From: Oxalobacteraceae bacterium UBA6018 | GTDB lineage: Bacteria; Pseudomonadota; Gammaproteobacteria; Burkholderiales; Burkholderiaceae_D | Assembly: GCA_002428015.1 (NCBI GenBank) | Contig: DIZW01000031.1 | Location: forward strand, 61,241-125,240 | Direction: 5' to 3' | Length of the DNA stretch: 64,000 nucleotides | In this document: in pieces, positions 40,778 through 49,795 of the stretch | How positions within the stretch are numbered: the stretch's first letter is position 1 | Layout of the letters: each line of letters opens with the position of its first letter | Notes under the pieces: generated by a model | The model's database searches: none | Seen by the model: the letters and a program-made list of their open reading frames with translations, nothing else | Told to the model about the DNA's origin: nothing | Translations under genes and position numbers: made by a program

Positions 40778-42457
40778 TTAGTAGCTGTAAGTGCGGATCC
40801 GGACCTTCAGGACGGTGGGCTTGCCCGGCAGGTTCAGGCCGGAATCGACCTGGTCGCCGTTCCAGTTGCGCTCCATGACCCATTTGCCGGACGCGTCGAA
40901 CTGCCCTTCCTCGACCCGCGCGTAGCCGCTCGGCTTGCCCGCGTTGGCGCCGGCGCCGTCGAACCACAGGCGGGCGTGCTGGCCGATCACGATGAACTCG
41001 CCGTCGCCGATCTGGGCCACCGCCACGCCGCCGTTCGGACTTTCCGTGTCGGGCGGGAAGTCCTTGCTGTCGGGCCCCACCTCGCCGCCCATTTGCCACT
41101 GGCGGAACGAGGCCTTGATCGTCCAGCCGGCGAAGGCCATCGACTGCGGCGTGCGCGCGTCGCTCTCGGCGATGCCGCGCGTGCGCCCTTCCAGCGCCCA
41201 TTGCGCCCACAGGTGTTCCACCGGACGGAAGGCCGCGAAGATCGCGCCGAACGGGGCGGCCATGGTCTTGTCCTTGGCCTTCGCGCCCAGCGGGTAGTTG
41301 CTGTAGTCGGCGTAATCGAGGCCGAAAGGCGCGATCCCGAGCGAGCCGCGCCCCAGGATCTGGTACACGTAGCGCGCGTAGCTGGCCGCGTTGCTCATCT
41401 CGGGCACCATCAGGGCGTTGTCGGGACGCTGGAACTTGTCCAGGGTGGCCGTCACCTTGCTCGACTCGGGCGAATAGAAGTCGGGCGCGGCCAGGTCGAT
41501 GTGGGGCGCGGCGGCCCGGTAGATGTCGATCACGTCGAAGCTGGGTCCGCCAGCGCTGAAATTATTTTTCCACGGCGCCATCGGCTCGAGCGGATCGCGC
41601 AGGGCGTTGTTGACGTACATCGGCAGGTTGTAGACCGCGCGCCCCGCCTTGGCGACCTCCTCGATGTAGCTGGCGATCGCGTAGGCGTGGAAGTACTCGT
41701 CGGCGTACTGGCCGTAGACCTCGGACCAGCTGCCGCCGGCCGCGCCCGGCAGCGGCGGCTTCTTGTGTTCCAGCACTGCGGCCGGCACGGGCTGGCGGAA
41801 GGCGGCTTCGGCCGCCGGGCTGTAGTCGCGCGCCAGACCCCAGGTGCCGACCTCGTTTTCGACCTGCACCATGATGACGGTGTGCTGCTTCGCGTCGATC
41901 TGGCGGATGTGGGTCATCAGGGCGACGAAGGCCTTGCGGTCGGCCTTCAAGGTTTGCTCGCCCAGCGGCGACAGGCAGTAGCTCGGCTTGCCGTCCTTGC
42001 CAAGCATGCGCGGGAAGCGCCGGTTGTCGAACTTGACCCACTCGGGGGCATAACTGGGGCTGGTGTTCTTCCAGGTCCCGAACCACAGCGGAACGAGGCG
42101 GATGTGGTTCTGGCGCGCCTGGGCCAGGAGCGTGTCGACATAGCTGAAGTCGAACTTGCCTTCGACCGGCTCGATCTGCTCCCAGGCGATCGGGATTTCC
42201 AGGGTGTTGGCGTGGGCGTCCTTGAGCGCGGCCCAGACCTGCTTGAGCGCGCCGGGGTAATTGCTCGAATTGTGGGCCTGGCCGCCGAGCATGACGAAGG
42301 GCGCGCCATCGACGATCAGCGCGTAGTGCCCGTCCTTCTGGACGAGGTGCGGCATCGCGGCCGCGCGGGCGGAGGTGGCGGAAGGCGTCGCGGCCTCGGC
42401 GTTCGCGGCCAACATGGCCAGCGCGCACATGGCGGTCAACAGGCGGTTTTTTTTCAT
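40778..42457 (-). CDS. secreted GH35 beta-galactosidase (DUF5597 C-terminus)
   Basis: 559 aa with signal peptide (AANAEAAT). GH35 barrel: FVMLGGQAHNSS near the start, acid/base Glu202 in VQVENEVGTWG, nucleophile Glu353 in LMVPEMSN. A DUF5597-like domain closes the protein. GH35 enzymes of this type remove terminal beta-galactose, for example from xyloglucan side chains. It follows TonB receptor 2 after a terminator hairpin, 134 bp later, so it may have its own promoter or rely on readthrough. Confidence 0.9.
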   Translation of the reverse strand: MKKNRLLTAMCALAMLAANAEAATPSATSARAAAMPHLVQKDGHYALIVDGAPFVMLGGQAHNSSNYPGALKQVWAALKDAHANTLEIPIAWEQIEPVEGKFDFSYVDTLLAQARQNHIRLVPLWFGTWKNTSPSYAPEWVKFDNRRFPRMLGKDGKPSYCLSPLGEQTLKADRKAFVALMTHIRQIDAKQHTVIMVQVENEVGTWGLARDYSPAAEAAFRQPVPAAVLEHKKPPLPGAAGGSWSEVYGQYADEYFHAYAIASYIEEVAKAGRAVYNLPMYVNNALRDPLEPMAPWKNNFSAGGPSFDVIDIYRAAAPHIDLAAPDFYSPESSKVTATLDKFQRPDNALMVPEMSNAASYARYVYQILGRGSLGIAPFGLDYADYSNYPLGAKAKDKTMAAPFGAIFAAFRPVEHLWAQWALEGRTRGIAESDARTPQSMAFAGWTIKASFRQWQMGGEVGPDSKDFPPDTESPNGGVAVAQIGDGEFIVIGQHARLWFDGAGANAGKPSGYARVEEGQFDASGKWVMERNWNGDQVDSGLNLPGKPTVLKVRIRTYSY

Positions 42458-42490
42458 ACGTGCATGGAATGAGGAAAGTCGGTGTAACGG

Positions 42491-42534
42491 AAAAAATGGT
42501 CGGACCTCCCGCGACCGGCGACGGTCGCGGGAGG
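42491..42534 (-). terminator. intrinsic terminator of TonB-dependent receptor 2
   Basis: A 13-bp perfect stem (CCTCCCGCGACCG, loop GCGA, and its complement at 42522-42534) lies 57 bp after the receptor stop. On the minus strand a TTTTTT run follows 8 nt after the stem, longer than optimal. Confidence 0.65.
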
Positions 42535-42590
42535 CCTTTCCGCAGGAAAAGCTAACAACGGGACCCGCGCCAGGCGGCCCCGCCGGCGGC

Positions 42591-45500
42591 TTAGAACGCG
42601 TAGTTCATCTGCGCCCCGAAGCTGCGGCCGGTGTAGAACGCGGCGCGCAACTTCATGCCGATCGCCTGCTGCATGTACTGCTTGTAGACCTGGTTGGTCA
42701 GATTGCCGACTTGGCCGGCCAAGCGCAGGTTGTCGGTGATCTTGTACTGCACGCCCAGGTCGAACTGGCCGTATGCGCCACCCCAGGTCGGCAGACCGTA
42801 GTTGACCGAATAGGCATTGCCCTTGTTCGGGCTGGCCGGGTTCTGGTCGATACCATCGTTGCCGGCCGTGCCGTAGGCGTTGGTGGACTGCAGGTACTTG
42901 TCGCGCCAGCTATACGCCAAACGCATCGAGACCGGACCTTTGTCGTACAACAAGGCGAGGTTGTAGGAGGTCTTCGACATGCCCGACATCGGCAGGTTGC
43001 CGAACACGCGGCCGTCCGTGTCGCAGCCTTGCAGGTTGCGAATGGTGTTGGCCTGCAAGCTGCCGGCAGGCGTGCACCAGCTGCCGGTGATCGGCTGGTG
43101 GTACGAGGTGCTGCTGTCGATGTAGGTGAAATTGCCGGCCGCGCCGAGGCCGGACCAGTTGCCGGGCAGTTTGTCGAAATACGTCTGGAAACCCATTTCG
43201 ACGCCGGTGAGCTTGGCGTCCTGGCCGTTGGTCGGCCCCGTGACCATGAAGTCGTAAGGCTTGCCGTTCACGTCCTTGAGCGTGTAGACCGTGGTCTGCC
43301 CGATGATGATGTCCTTGAGGCGCTTGTTGAACACGCCCATCGTCACCGACTTGCCCTTGCCGAAGTAGTACTCGGCCGTCACGTCGAAGTTGTTCGACAT
43401 GACAGGATTGAGGAAGGTGTTGCCGCGCAGGCTGCCGTTAAACCCGATCTTGTCGAGGACCAGCTGTTTCGTGGTCGCGTCCGTGTGGGTCACGGTATCG
43501 ATGCTCAGGTTGGTGTAGGCCTGCAACTGGTAGAAGTCCGGCCGCGACATGCCGCGCGACATGCCCACGCGGAATTGCAGGTCCTCGCCGACCTTCATGC
43601 GCAGGTTCAAGCTCGGCAAGGCCTTGACGTACACGTGTTCGAAGGTCTGCTTGCTCGACGCGGCCGGGATGTCCGGCACGCCGGGCACCAGCGGTTTGGT
43701 CGGCGGCGTGAACAGCGTGTAGCCGACCGACTCAGGATCGGTGCGGATCACGCGCAGGCCCACATTGCCATCGATCGGGTAAGGCAGCTTGTCGAAACCG
43801 AAGCGCAGCTGGCCGTAGGCGGACTGGGTATGCTCGTGCTGCTCGTTCAGGCCGGTGTCCAGGCCGAATTTCGGCTGGCTCCAGCTGCAGTCGTTGGTGC
43901 GGCCGAACTTCGCGTTGGCTTCCTGGCACAGGGCGGTGTGGTAGGTCTGCACCTTGGCGGCGCCGTCGGGCGACGCGACCAAGGCCAGGTCAGGCACCAG
44001 CACCGGTGCCGGCTGCGGCATGGTGCCGCCGAAGAAGTTCTTGAACGACTGCGTGCTGACGTCGCCAGGGAAACGCTTGAACCCGGCGAACTCGGCCAGC
44101 GGTTGCCACGAGGCGTTGCCCACCGCCCAACCCTGGGAGACCTCGGTCCATGCGCCGCCGTCGGGGGTGGACTCGGTGAGCGAGGAGCGCTCGGTGAAGC
44201 GCACGCCGAAGCGCAGGTCGTTGAGCACCGGGCTGTCGAAGCTGTACTTGGCGTCCAGGCGACCCGTGTTCATCTTCGCGATCGCCCGGTCCGCGTGGAC
44301 CTGGACGAAGCCCCAGTAATAGTTCTTCGGATCGACCAGGTAGTCGCGCGCCGCCTGGTCGAAGGAGACGTGCGGGATCGAGCCGCTCAGGTCCACCGTC
44401 TCGCTCGGCACCCAGCCGCCCGTGCCGATGGTGTTGTCGTAGCCCGAGGTGGTCGCGCGCACATGCTGCAGGTCGGCGCTGAGGTTCCACTGGTCGTTGA
44501 CGCGCCAGGTGGTGTGCCAGGACAGGTCACGCGTGTCCGAGTGGCGGCCGCTGGCGCGCGCGTCGGTGCCCAGGCCCAGGCCGGTGCCGAAGGCCTGGCC
44601 GCTGTTGACGGGATCGCGCAAGGTGCCGGTCAGCAGGGCGCCCTGGGCGTCGAAGGTGGCGCCCGGATCGAGCGTGACGTCTTTCGGATTGGTGCCCTCG
44701 AAGAAGCCGTTTTCGCCCGTGTGCATCGCGTACTTCGAGCGCAGGTAGGTCACGTAGGACGCGAGCGGGCCCTTCTTCCACTGCAGCGCGCCGTACATGC
44801 CGTCACGGGTGCGTTCGAAGGTGTTGGTGCCCCATCCGATGCCTGGAGGGACCCAGTGCAAGCCGGTGCCGTAGCCGGCCAGGTCGGTGCGCGGAATGTA
44901 GGGATTGACCGACAGGCTGTCGCTCTCGGTCTTGATCTGCGAGTGCGCCAGGTCGACCAGGACGCCGACTTGACCGAAAGCCGTCTCCCAGCGGTCCGAG
45001 AACAGGCCGGACAGCGATGGCTGCGACCATTGCTTGCGCAGCGAGGAACGGTAGGTGTCGGTCGAGAACGAGACCTTGCGTCCCTTGTTGTCGAACGGCA
45101 GCGCGGTGCGCAGGTTCACCAGGCCGCCGATGCCGCCCTCGATCTGCTCGGCGGACGGATTCTTGTACACGTCCACGCCGGCCAGCAGCTCGGCCGGCAC
45201 GTCCTCGAAGCTCAGCGAGCGCCCGCCGTTGGCGGAGAACGAGTCGCGGCCATTGAATTCGGAACGGACGTTGCCCGCGCCCAGGCCGCGGATCGACACG
45301 CCGGTCCCCTCGGCGGCGAAGTGGGCGATGCCGTCGCCCACGCCTTGCTGCGGGTCGACCCGGTTCATGGTGCGGTCGATGGTCACGCCGACGACGCGCT
45401 GCAGCACCTCCGTGACCGATTTATCAGGTAGCTTGCCGATGTCGTCGGCGACCACGGAATCGACGATCTCATCGGCGTTCTGCTTGATCTTCTGGGCGCT

Positions 45501-45650
45501 GTCCAGCGCGGCGCGCTGGCCTTGGACGAGCACGGTGGTGACGCCCGCGCCATCGGTAGTCGCGTCGGCCTGCGCCATCACGGCACCGCTGGCGAGCAGC
45601 GCAATCTGAGCCACCCCCATTGCGATGGCTGTTTTCTTCAAGTGTTTCAT
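42591..45650 (-). CDS. TonB-dependent outer-membrane receptor 2
   Basis: 1019 aa with signal peptide (ASGAVMAQAD). Plug: VVADDIGKLPDKSVTEVLQRVVGVTIDR, then VSIRGLGAGNVRSEFNGRDSF and AEQIEGGIGGLVNLRT, the canonical carbohydrate-type receptor start; the barrel ends FGAQMNYAF with terminal Phe. GGAG lies about 5 nt before the ATG. A XylR-box promoter is about 250 bp upstream, so it should be induced with the enzymes. It precedes GH35, GH31 remnant, halogenase 1 and GH51 on the same strand. Confidence 0.9.
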   Translation of the reverse strand: MKHLKKTAIAMGVAQIALLASGAVMAQADATTDGAGVTTVLVQGQRAALDSAQKIKQNADEIVDSVVADDIGKLPDKSVTEVLQRVVGVTIDRTMNRVDPQQGVGDGIAHFAAEGTGVSIRGLGAGNVRSEFNGRDSFSANGGRSLSFEDVPAELLAGVDVYKNPSAEQIEGGIGGLVNLRTALPFDNKGRKVSFSTDTYRSSLRKQWSQPSLSGLFSDRWETAFGQVGVLVDLAHSQIKTESDSLSVNPYIPRTDLAGYGTGLHWVPPGIGWGTNTFERTRDGMYGALQWKKGPLASYVTYLRSKYAMHTGENGFFEGTNPKDVTLDPGATFDAQGALLTGTLRDPVNSGQAFGTGLGLGTDARASGRHSDTRDLSWHTTWRVNDQWNLSADLQHVRATTSGYDNTIGTGGWVPSETVDLSGSIPHVSFDQAARDYLVDPKNYYWGFVQVHADRAIAKMNTGRLDAKYSFDSPVLNDLRFGVRFTERSSLTESTPDGGAWTEVSQGWAVGNASWQPLAEFAGFKRFPGDVSTQSFKNFFGGTMPQPAPVLVPDLALVASPDGAAKVQTYHTALCQEANAKFGRTNDCSWSQPKFGLDTGLNEQHEHTQSAYGQLRFGFDKLPYPIDGNVGLRVIRTDPESVGYTLFTPPTKPLVPGVPDIPAASSKQTFEHVYVKALPSLNLRMKVGEDLQFRVGMSRGMSRPDFYQLQAYTNLSIDTVTHTDATTKQLVLDKIGFNGSLRGNTFLNPVMSNNFDVTAEYYFGKGKSVTMGVFNKRLKDIIIGQTTVYTLKDVNGKPYDFMVTGPTNGQDAKLTGVEMGFQTYFDKLPGNWSGLGAAGNFTYIDSSTSYHQPITGSWCTPAGSLQANTIRNLQGCDTDGRVFGNLPMSGMSKTSYNLALLYDKGPVSMRLAYSWRDKYLQSTNAYGTAGNDGIDQNPASPNKGNAYSVNYGLPTWGGAYGQFDLGVQYKITDNLRLAGQVGNLTNQVYKQYMQQAIGMKLRAAFYTGRSFGAQMNYAF

Positions 45651-45895
45651 GAATCTCCTCTCGATCTTAGTAGACCGACTGCGATGTTCTCGCCGTCAGC
45701 ATCGTCGCCGCCTTCTGTCGGGCGCATCAGCGGGGCTTGCAGACGCCGTTGGCCTGCACGGCGCTCGCACACCGCATGGGTGTAGCGCGCATCGCCTTCG
45801 GATGCCGGACCGGCTTGGCCCGGCGCTCCGCGCCACGCGTTCGTTCGCGTGCGTCACATCGCCGACGCAGCGCTGACCTCAGCGGCGATAATTCA
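45651..45895. other. leader region of TonB-dependent receptor 2
   Basis: About 245 bp between the receptor start and the -10 of promoter B, with no supported gene. It would be a long 5' untranslated leader. Apart from G/C-rich inverted repeats I recognise no riboswitch or attenuator. Confidence 0.4.
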
Positions 45896-45954
45896 TCGTA
45901 ATTTGGGCCAACTTTCACCACAATTGCGAAAACCCTCAATACAACAAACGAAAT
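45896..45954 (-). promoter_or_regulatory. XylR-box promoter B of TonB-dependent receptor 2
   Basis: Box 45922-45954: CGAAA at 45927 and 45949 (22 bp apart), CTCAAT between them, AATTG at the edge. TTGTGG (45923-45918) and TACGAT (45901-45896) form -35/-10 with a 16-bp spacer, the only one of the six not 17. It is the box most similar to box A. Confidence 0.75.
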
Positions 45955-46030
45955 CCAGGAGTCTGCTCAGCGCGCCAGACCTGGCCGCACGGGTAAGCCG
46001 CCATGCAAGCAAGGACATCCGGGAGCCGCC

Positions 46031-47512
46031 TCAGCGCGCCAGCATGCCGCGCAGGTAGGCGTCATGCGTCGGCATGGCCGCGACCGTGGCGGCGATGGCC
46101 TCGCGGCGCATTTGCAGGGCGTGCCGCGCCACCGCCGGCGCCACGACGGACAGCGCGGGGTCGGGGCGATCAGGCCAGTGGCCCATGCCCGCGTGGATCG
46201 CCAGCCAGCTGGTGGCGTCGAAGCCCTCCTCGTCGTACTGGTGCAATTGGCTCGATTGGCGCCAGGCGCGGATCTTGAAGGCCAATGTGTCGGGCAAGTC
46301 CATGGTGGCCATCGCGCTCCACAGCGCGCTGTCGCGGCGCGCCGTGAGGCGGTAGTGCAGGATGATGAAGTCGCGCACGCGCGCGAACTGGCGCGCCATG
46401 GCGCCGTTGAAATCGCCCACCTGGGCCGCGCTCGGCACGGCGCCGGACACCAGCAGATTCATCAGGCGGCCCAGGGCGCTCTGGACCAGGAAGATGCTGG
46501 TCGACTCGAGCGGCTCCAGGAAGCCACCCGACGGGCCCAGCGCGATCACGTTGTCGACCCACATGCGGGCCCGGTGGCCGGTGGTGAAGCGCAGCAGGCG
46601 CGGCTCGGCGATCGGCGGGCCGTCCATCTGCGCGAGCAACTGCGCCAGCGCGCGCTCTTCGCAGATGTAGCGGCTGGCGAACACGTGACCGTGGCCGGTG
46701 CGGTTGCGCAGAGGAATGCGCCACGCCCAGCCGGCCTCCAGCGCGGTGGCGCGCGTGTACGGCGCCAGTTCATCCCCGACGCGCGCGCTGGGACAGGCCC
46801 ACGCGCGGTCCACCGGCAGCCAGCGGCTGAAATCGATAAAGGGCTCGCCCAGCGCAGCGCCCAGCAGCAGCGATGCGAAGCCGGAACAGTCGATGAACAG
46901 GTCGCCGGCCACCACGCGGCCATCGGTGAGCTTGAGTTCGGAGACGCCGGCGGGGCCGCGCACGACCTCGACAATGCGCCCCTCGGTGCGGCGCACGCCG
47001 CGCGCCAGCGCCAGCTTGCGCAGGTAGGCCGCGTACAACGTGGCGTCGAAATGATAAGCGTAGTTAAAGCCATTGCCCGCTTGCGTGGAGAGCGCCTGGA
47101 AGCGTCCCTGGCTGGCCATCAGGGTGGGCAGGCATTGCTCGCCCAGCCTGCCCAGGCTGGCGTCGGCAAGCCGGCGGTGCTGTCCCCACAAGGCGTATGG
47201 GCCGCTCAACACACCGAAGTCGCCAAAGGTGTGGAAGTAGCTCTCGCCGGGCACACGCCAGTCCCGGAACTCGATGCCCAGCTTGAAGGTGGCGTTGGTC
47301 GCGCGCACAAAATCGGCCTCGTCGATGCCCAGAAGCTGATGGAAGGAGCGGATCGACGGAAACGTCGCCTCGCCCACGCCGAGAATGCCGATCTCTTCCG
47401 ATTCGACCAGTTCCACCACGCTGCCCGGCAAGCCGGTCGCCAGCGCCGCCGCCGCCATCGAGCCGGCGGCGCCGCCGCCGACCACCACAATGCGCTTGTA
47501 TGCCAGGTTCAT
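46031..47512 (-). CDS. flavin-dependent tryptophan-halogenase-like protein 2
   Basis: 493 aa. FAD site VVGGGAAGSMAA (10-21), Lys77 in ATFKLGIEF, GWAWRIPLR (WxWxIP) and FLEPLESTS are conserved. It is a paralogue of halogenase-like protein 1 with moderate similarity. GGAGG with a 5-nt spacer fixes the start at 47512; the longer open frame is not used. It has its own XylR-box promoter C only 34 bp upstream at the -10. Cytoplasmic, single-gene transcript as far as seen. Expression with hydrolases and receptors suggests a role tied to growth on plant material, such as acting on aromatic plant compounds, but the substrate is unknown. Confidence 0.88.
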   Translation of the reverse strand: MNLAYKRIVVVGGGAAGSMAAAALATGLPGSVVELVESEEIGILGVGEATFPSIRSFHQLLGIDEADFVRATNATFKLGIEFRDWRVPGESYFHTFGDFGVLSGPYALWGQHRRLADASLGRLGEQCLPTLMASQGRFQALSTQAGNGFNYAYHFDATLYAAYLRKLALARGVRRTEGRIVEVVRGPAGVSELKLTDGRVVAGDLFIDCSGFASLLLGAALGEPFIDFSRWLPVDRAWACPSARVGDELAPYTRATALEAGWAWRIPLRNRTGHGHVFASRYICEERALAQLLAQMDGPPIAEPRLLRFTTGHRARMWVDNVIALGPSGGFLEPLESTSIFLVQSALGRLMNLLVSGAVPSAAQVGDFNGAMARQFARVRDFIILHYRLTARRDSALWSAMATMDLPDTLAFKIRAWRQSSQLHQYDEEGFDATSWLAIHAGMGHWPDRPDPALSVVAPAVARHALQMRREAIAATVAAMPTHDAYLRGMLAR

Positions 47513-47545
47513 GCATGCCTCCGACCGCCAACGACAATCCGCTGG

Positions 47546-47604
47546 ATTATGCGCGATGAAAATGCTTGCGCCGATAGCAAAAAAACCCAAGCGGCGAATG
47601 AAAT
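47546..47604 (-). promoter_or_regulatory. XylR-box promoter C of halogenase-like protein 2
   Basis: Box 47573-47604 is a weaker version: GCAAAAAAA at 47577 and TGAAA at 47599 are 21 bp apart, ACCCAA replaces CTCAAT. CATAAT (47551-47546), a near-consensus -10, sits 22 bp from the box edge as in the other sites; the -35 (TCGGCG) is poor, as expected for an activator-dependent promoter. Confidence 0.6.
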
Positions 47605-47913
47605 AACGTAGGCGCGGCCCTGCCCCACCAGCGTCGTCACCGGGCGGCGCGATGCCACGCTCAGGCGGGCATGAGCCTTGACAACGCCGAACGGCTTGGT
47701 CCATTTCATCCTCATGCCGCACGTTTGGCCTAGAGATTTTTATGAAGAATGAAGGCGGACCCATGCACGGCGCGTAGAACTTGCAGGCAAGCCTGAGCCG
47801 CCCGGCTGGTCATGCGGCGGCGCCAAATCGTTGAACGGATTGCTGAATTTCATACTTGCCGCAGGGACAATCGTCTGCGACGATACCGAGGACACTCTCT
47901 CGAAAGGATGCGC

Positions 47914-49665
47914 ATGCGTACGAAGGTCGATCCACACCGCCATGGGGGCGCCGGCGCGGCCGGCTTCATGCGCGTGCTGATGATGGGGCGGCGCGGCCGG
48001 GCGGGCCCCGGGCCGCGGCCCCTGCTGGCCGCCAGCGCGGTGGCGGCGCTGGCCTCGCTGTACGGTTGCGGCGGCGCGGCGGCGGCCGCGGCCAGCGCGC
48101 CGGTCGCCGTTGTGCCAGTCAAGGTCATGGATTGCGGCGCGGTCAGCACCGCCGCGCTGTCCATCCCCGGCCTGGTCGTCACCTCCTCCACCCTCATGCC
48201 GGTCAGCGGCAACACGCCCGCCCATTGCCGCGTGTTCGGCGCGATCGACCAGCGCACCGGCGCCGACGGCAAGCCCTACGCCATCGGCTTCGACATCCGC
48301 CTGCCCCTGTCCGGCTGGAACGGCAACTTCTTCTATTCCGGCGACGCCGGCGCGGACGGCAATTTCGGCGCCCCGCTCGGCGACCTCGGCACTGGCCAGC
48401 CCGGCAACGCCCTGGCGCTCGGCTACGCCGTCGCCAGCAGCAACGGCGGCCATGACGATCCGGGCGGCTTCGACTTGAGCTTCGGCCTCGATCCCCAGGC
48501 CCGCGTCGATTACGGCTACCACGCCCTGGGCCGGCTGGCACCGCTGGCCAAGACCATCGTCGCCCGTTTCTACGGCAGCGCGCCGGCCCGCTCCTATTAC
48601 ATGGGTTGCTCGAAGGGCGGCCAGACCGGCCTGATCGCCGCCACCCGCTTCGCCGACCAGTTCGACGGCATCGTCGCCGGCGACCCGGGGCTGGACTTGC
48701 CCAAGGCCGCCATCGGCGAGCTCTACGACACGCGGCAATTGCTGGCCGTGTCCAGCACGGTCGGAAACGCGTTCAGCGCGCGCGACCTGAAACTGGTGGC
48801 CGACCGCATCCTGGCCAAGTGCGACGCCCTCGATGGGGCGGCCGACAGCATGGTGAACGACCTGGCGGCCTGCAAGGCGGCCTTCGACTTCGCCACCGAC
48901 GTGCCGCAATGCGCGGCCGGCGCGGTCCCCGACGGCAGTTGCCTGTCCGGGGCGCAGAAAACCGCCCTGCAGGCGATCTACGCCGGCGCCCGGGATAGCG
49001 CCGGCAAGGCGCTCTATTCCGATTGGCCGTGGGACCCGGGCATCGCCGGGGGTAACTGGGCAGGCTGGAAATTCGGCATCAGTCCCGCCATCGCGCCCCT
49101 ATCGATGGGCAATATCTTCTCGACGCCGCCGACCGCCGTCACGGGCCAGAACGCGGCCAGCTACGTCGCCGCCTTCGACTTCGACGCGGCCAACCGCCTC
49201 ATCTACGGCACCTCCGCCACCTACGCCGAAGCGCCGATGGCGATCATGGCGCCGCCCAACCCCAGCCACCTGGACCTGCTCAAGGCCAAGGGCAAGCTGA
49301 TCGTCTATCACGGCGCGGGCGATCCGGTGTTCTCGGTGAACCACTCGATCGCGTGGTACCAGGGCTTGATGGCGGCCGACCCGAAGGTGGCCGATTACGC
49401 GCGCCTGTTCGTGGTGCCCGGCATGAACCATTGCGGCGGCGGACCTGCCACAGACCAGCTGGACGTGTTCAGCGCGATGGTGAACTGGGTCGAGCGCGGC
49501 GTGGCGCCCGACAGCGTCAACGCCACTGTCAGCGGCGGCAACGGCGACCGTCCGGCGGCGTGGTCGGCCACGCGCAGCCGCCCGCTCTGCCCCTATCCGA
49601 AGAAGGCCGTCCTCAAGCAAGGGGCGACCGACCTGGAAAGCGCGGCCAGCTTCGTCTGCTCATAA
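47914..49665 (+). CDS. tannase/feruloyl esterase family lipoprotein-like protein
   Basis: 583 aa. A long basic N-terminus precedes the hydrophobic stretch RPLLAASAVAALASLYGC, which looks like a lipobox-type signal. The CS-D-HC hallmark is present: Cys232-Ser233 in MGCSKGGQTG, an Asp in HGAGDPVFS and His506-Cys507 in MNHCGGGP. The family hydrolyses feruloyl, galloyl or MHET-like esters. I use the ATG at 47914, 6 nt after GAAAGG; an ATG at 47908 has that site too close. It is divergent from halogenase 2 and would free hydroxycinnamates from plant cell walls. Exact substrate unknown. Confidence 0.87.
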   Translation: MRTKVDPHRHGGAGAAGFMRVLMMGRRGRAGPGPRPLLAASAVAALASLYGCGGAAAAAASAPVAVVPVKVMDCGAVSTAALSIPGLVVTSSTLMPVSGNTPAHCRVFGAIDQRTGADGKPYAIGFDIRLPLSGWNGNFFYSGDAGADGNFGAPLGDLGTGQPGNALALGYAVASSNGGHDDPGGFDLSFGLDPQARVDYGYHALGRLAPLAKTIVARFYGSAPARSYYMGCSKGGQTGLIAATRFADQFDGIVAGDPGLDLPKAAIGELYDTRQLLAVSSTVGNAFSARDLKLVADRILAKCDALDGAADSMVNDLAACKAAFDFATDVPQCAAGAVPDGSCLSGAQKTALQAIYAGARDSAGKALYSDWPWDPGIAGGNWAGWKFGISPAIAPLSMGNIFSTPPTAVTGQNAASYVAAFDFDAANRLIYGTSATYAEAPMAIMAPPNPSHLDLLKAKGKLIVYHGAGDPVFSVNHSIAWYQGLMAADPKVADYARLFVVPGMNHCGGGPATDQLDVFSAMVNWVERGVAPDSVNATVSGGNGDRPAAWSATRSRPLCPYPKKAVLKQGATDLESAASFVCS

Positions 49666-49795
49666 ACGCGGCCGGGCAGCCGGGCGCGCGCCCGGTTTGA
49701 TGGCGCGCGTACGCTGGTCCGCCACATAGCTCGTCAGCGGCGAATTGTTCAGGCTGCCCAGGACCTTGGCGGATCGTCCGCAACTACTGGCGGCC

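Noticed and set aside
49670..49795. Coding-like frame VLGSLNNSPLTSYVADQR on the minus strand after the GH2 stop
   Set aside because: It reads like protein but is only about 35 codons, has no start and matches no family I recognise.
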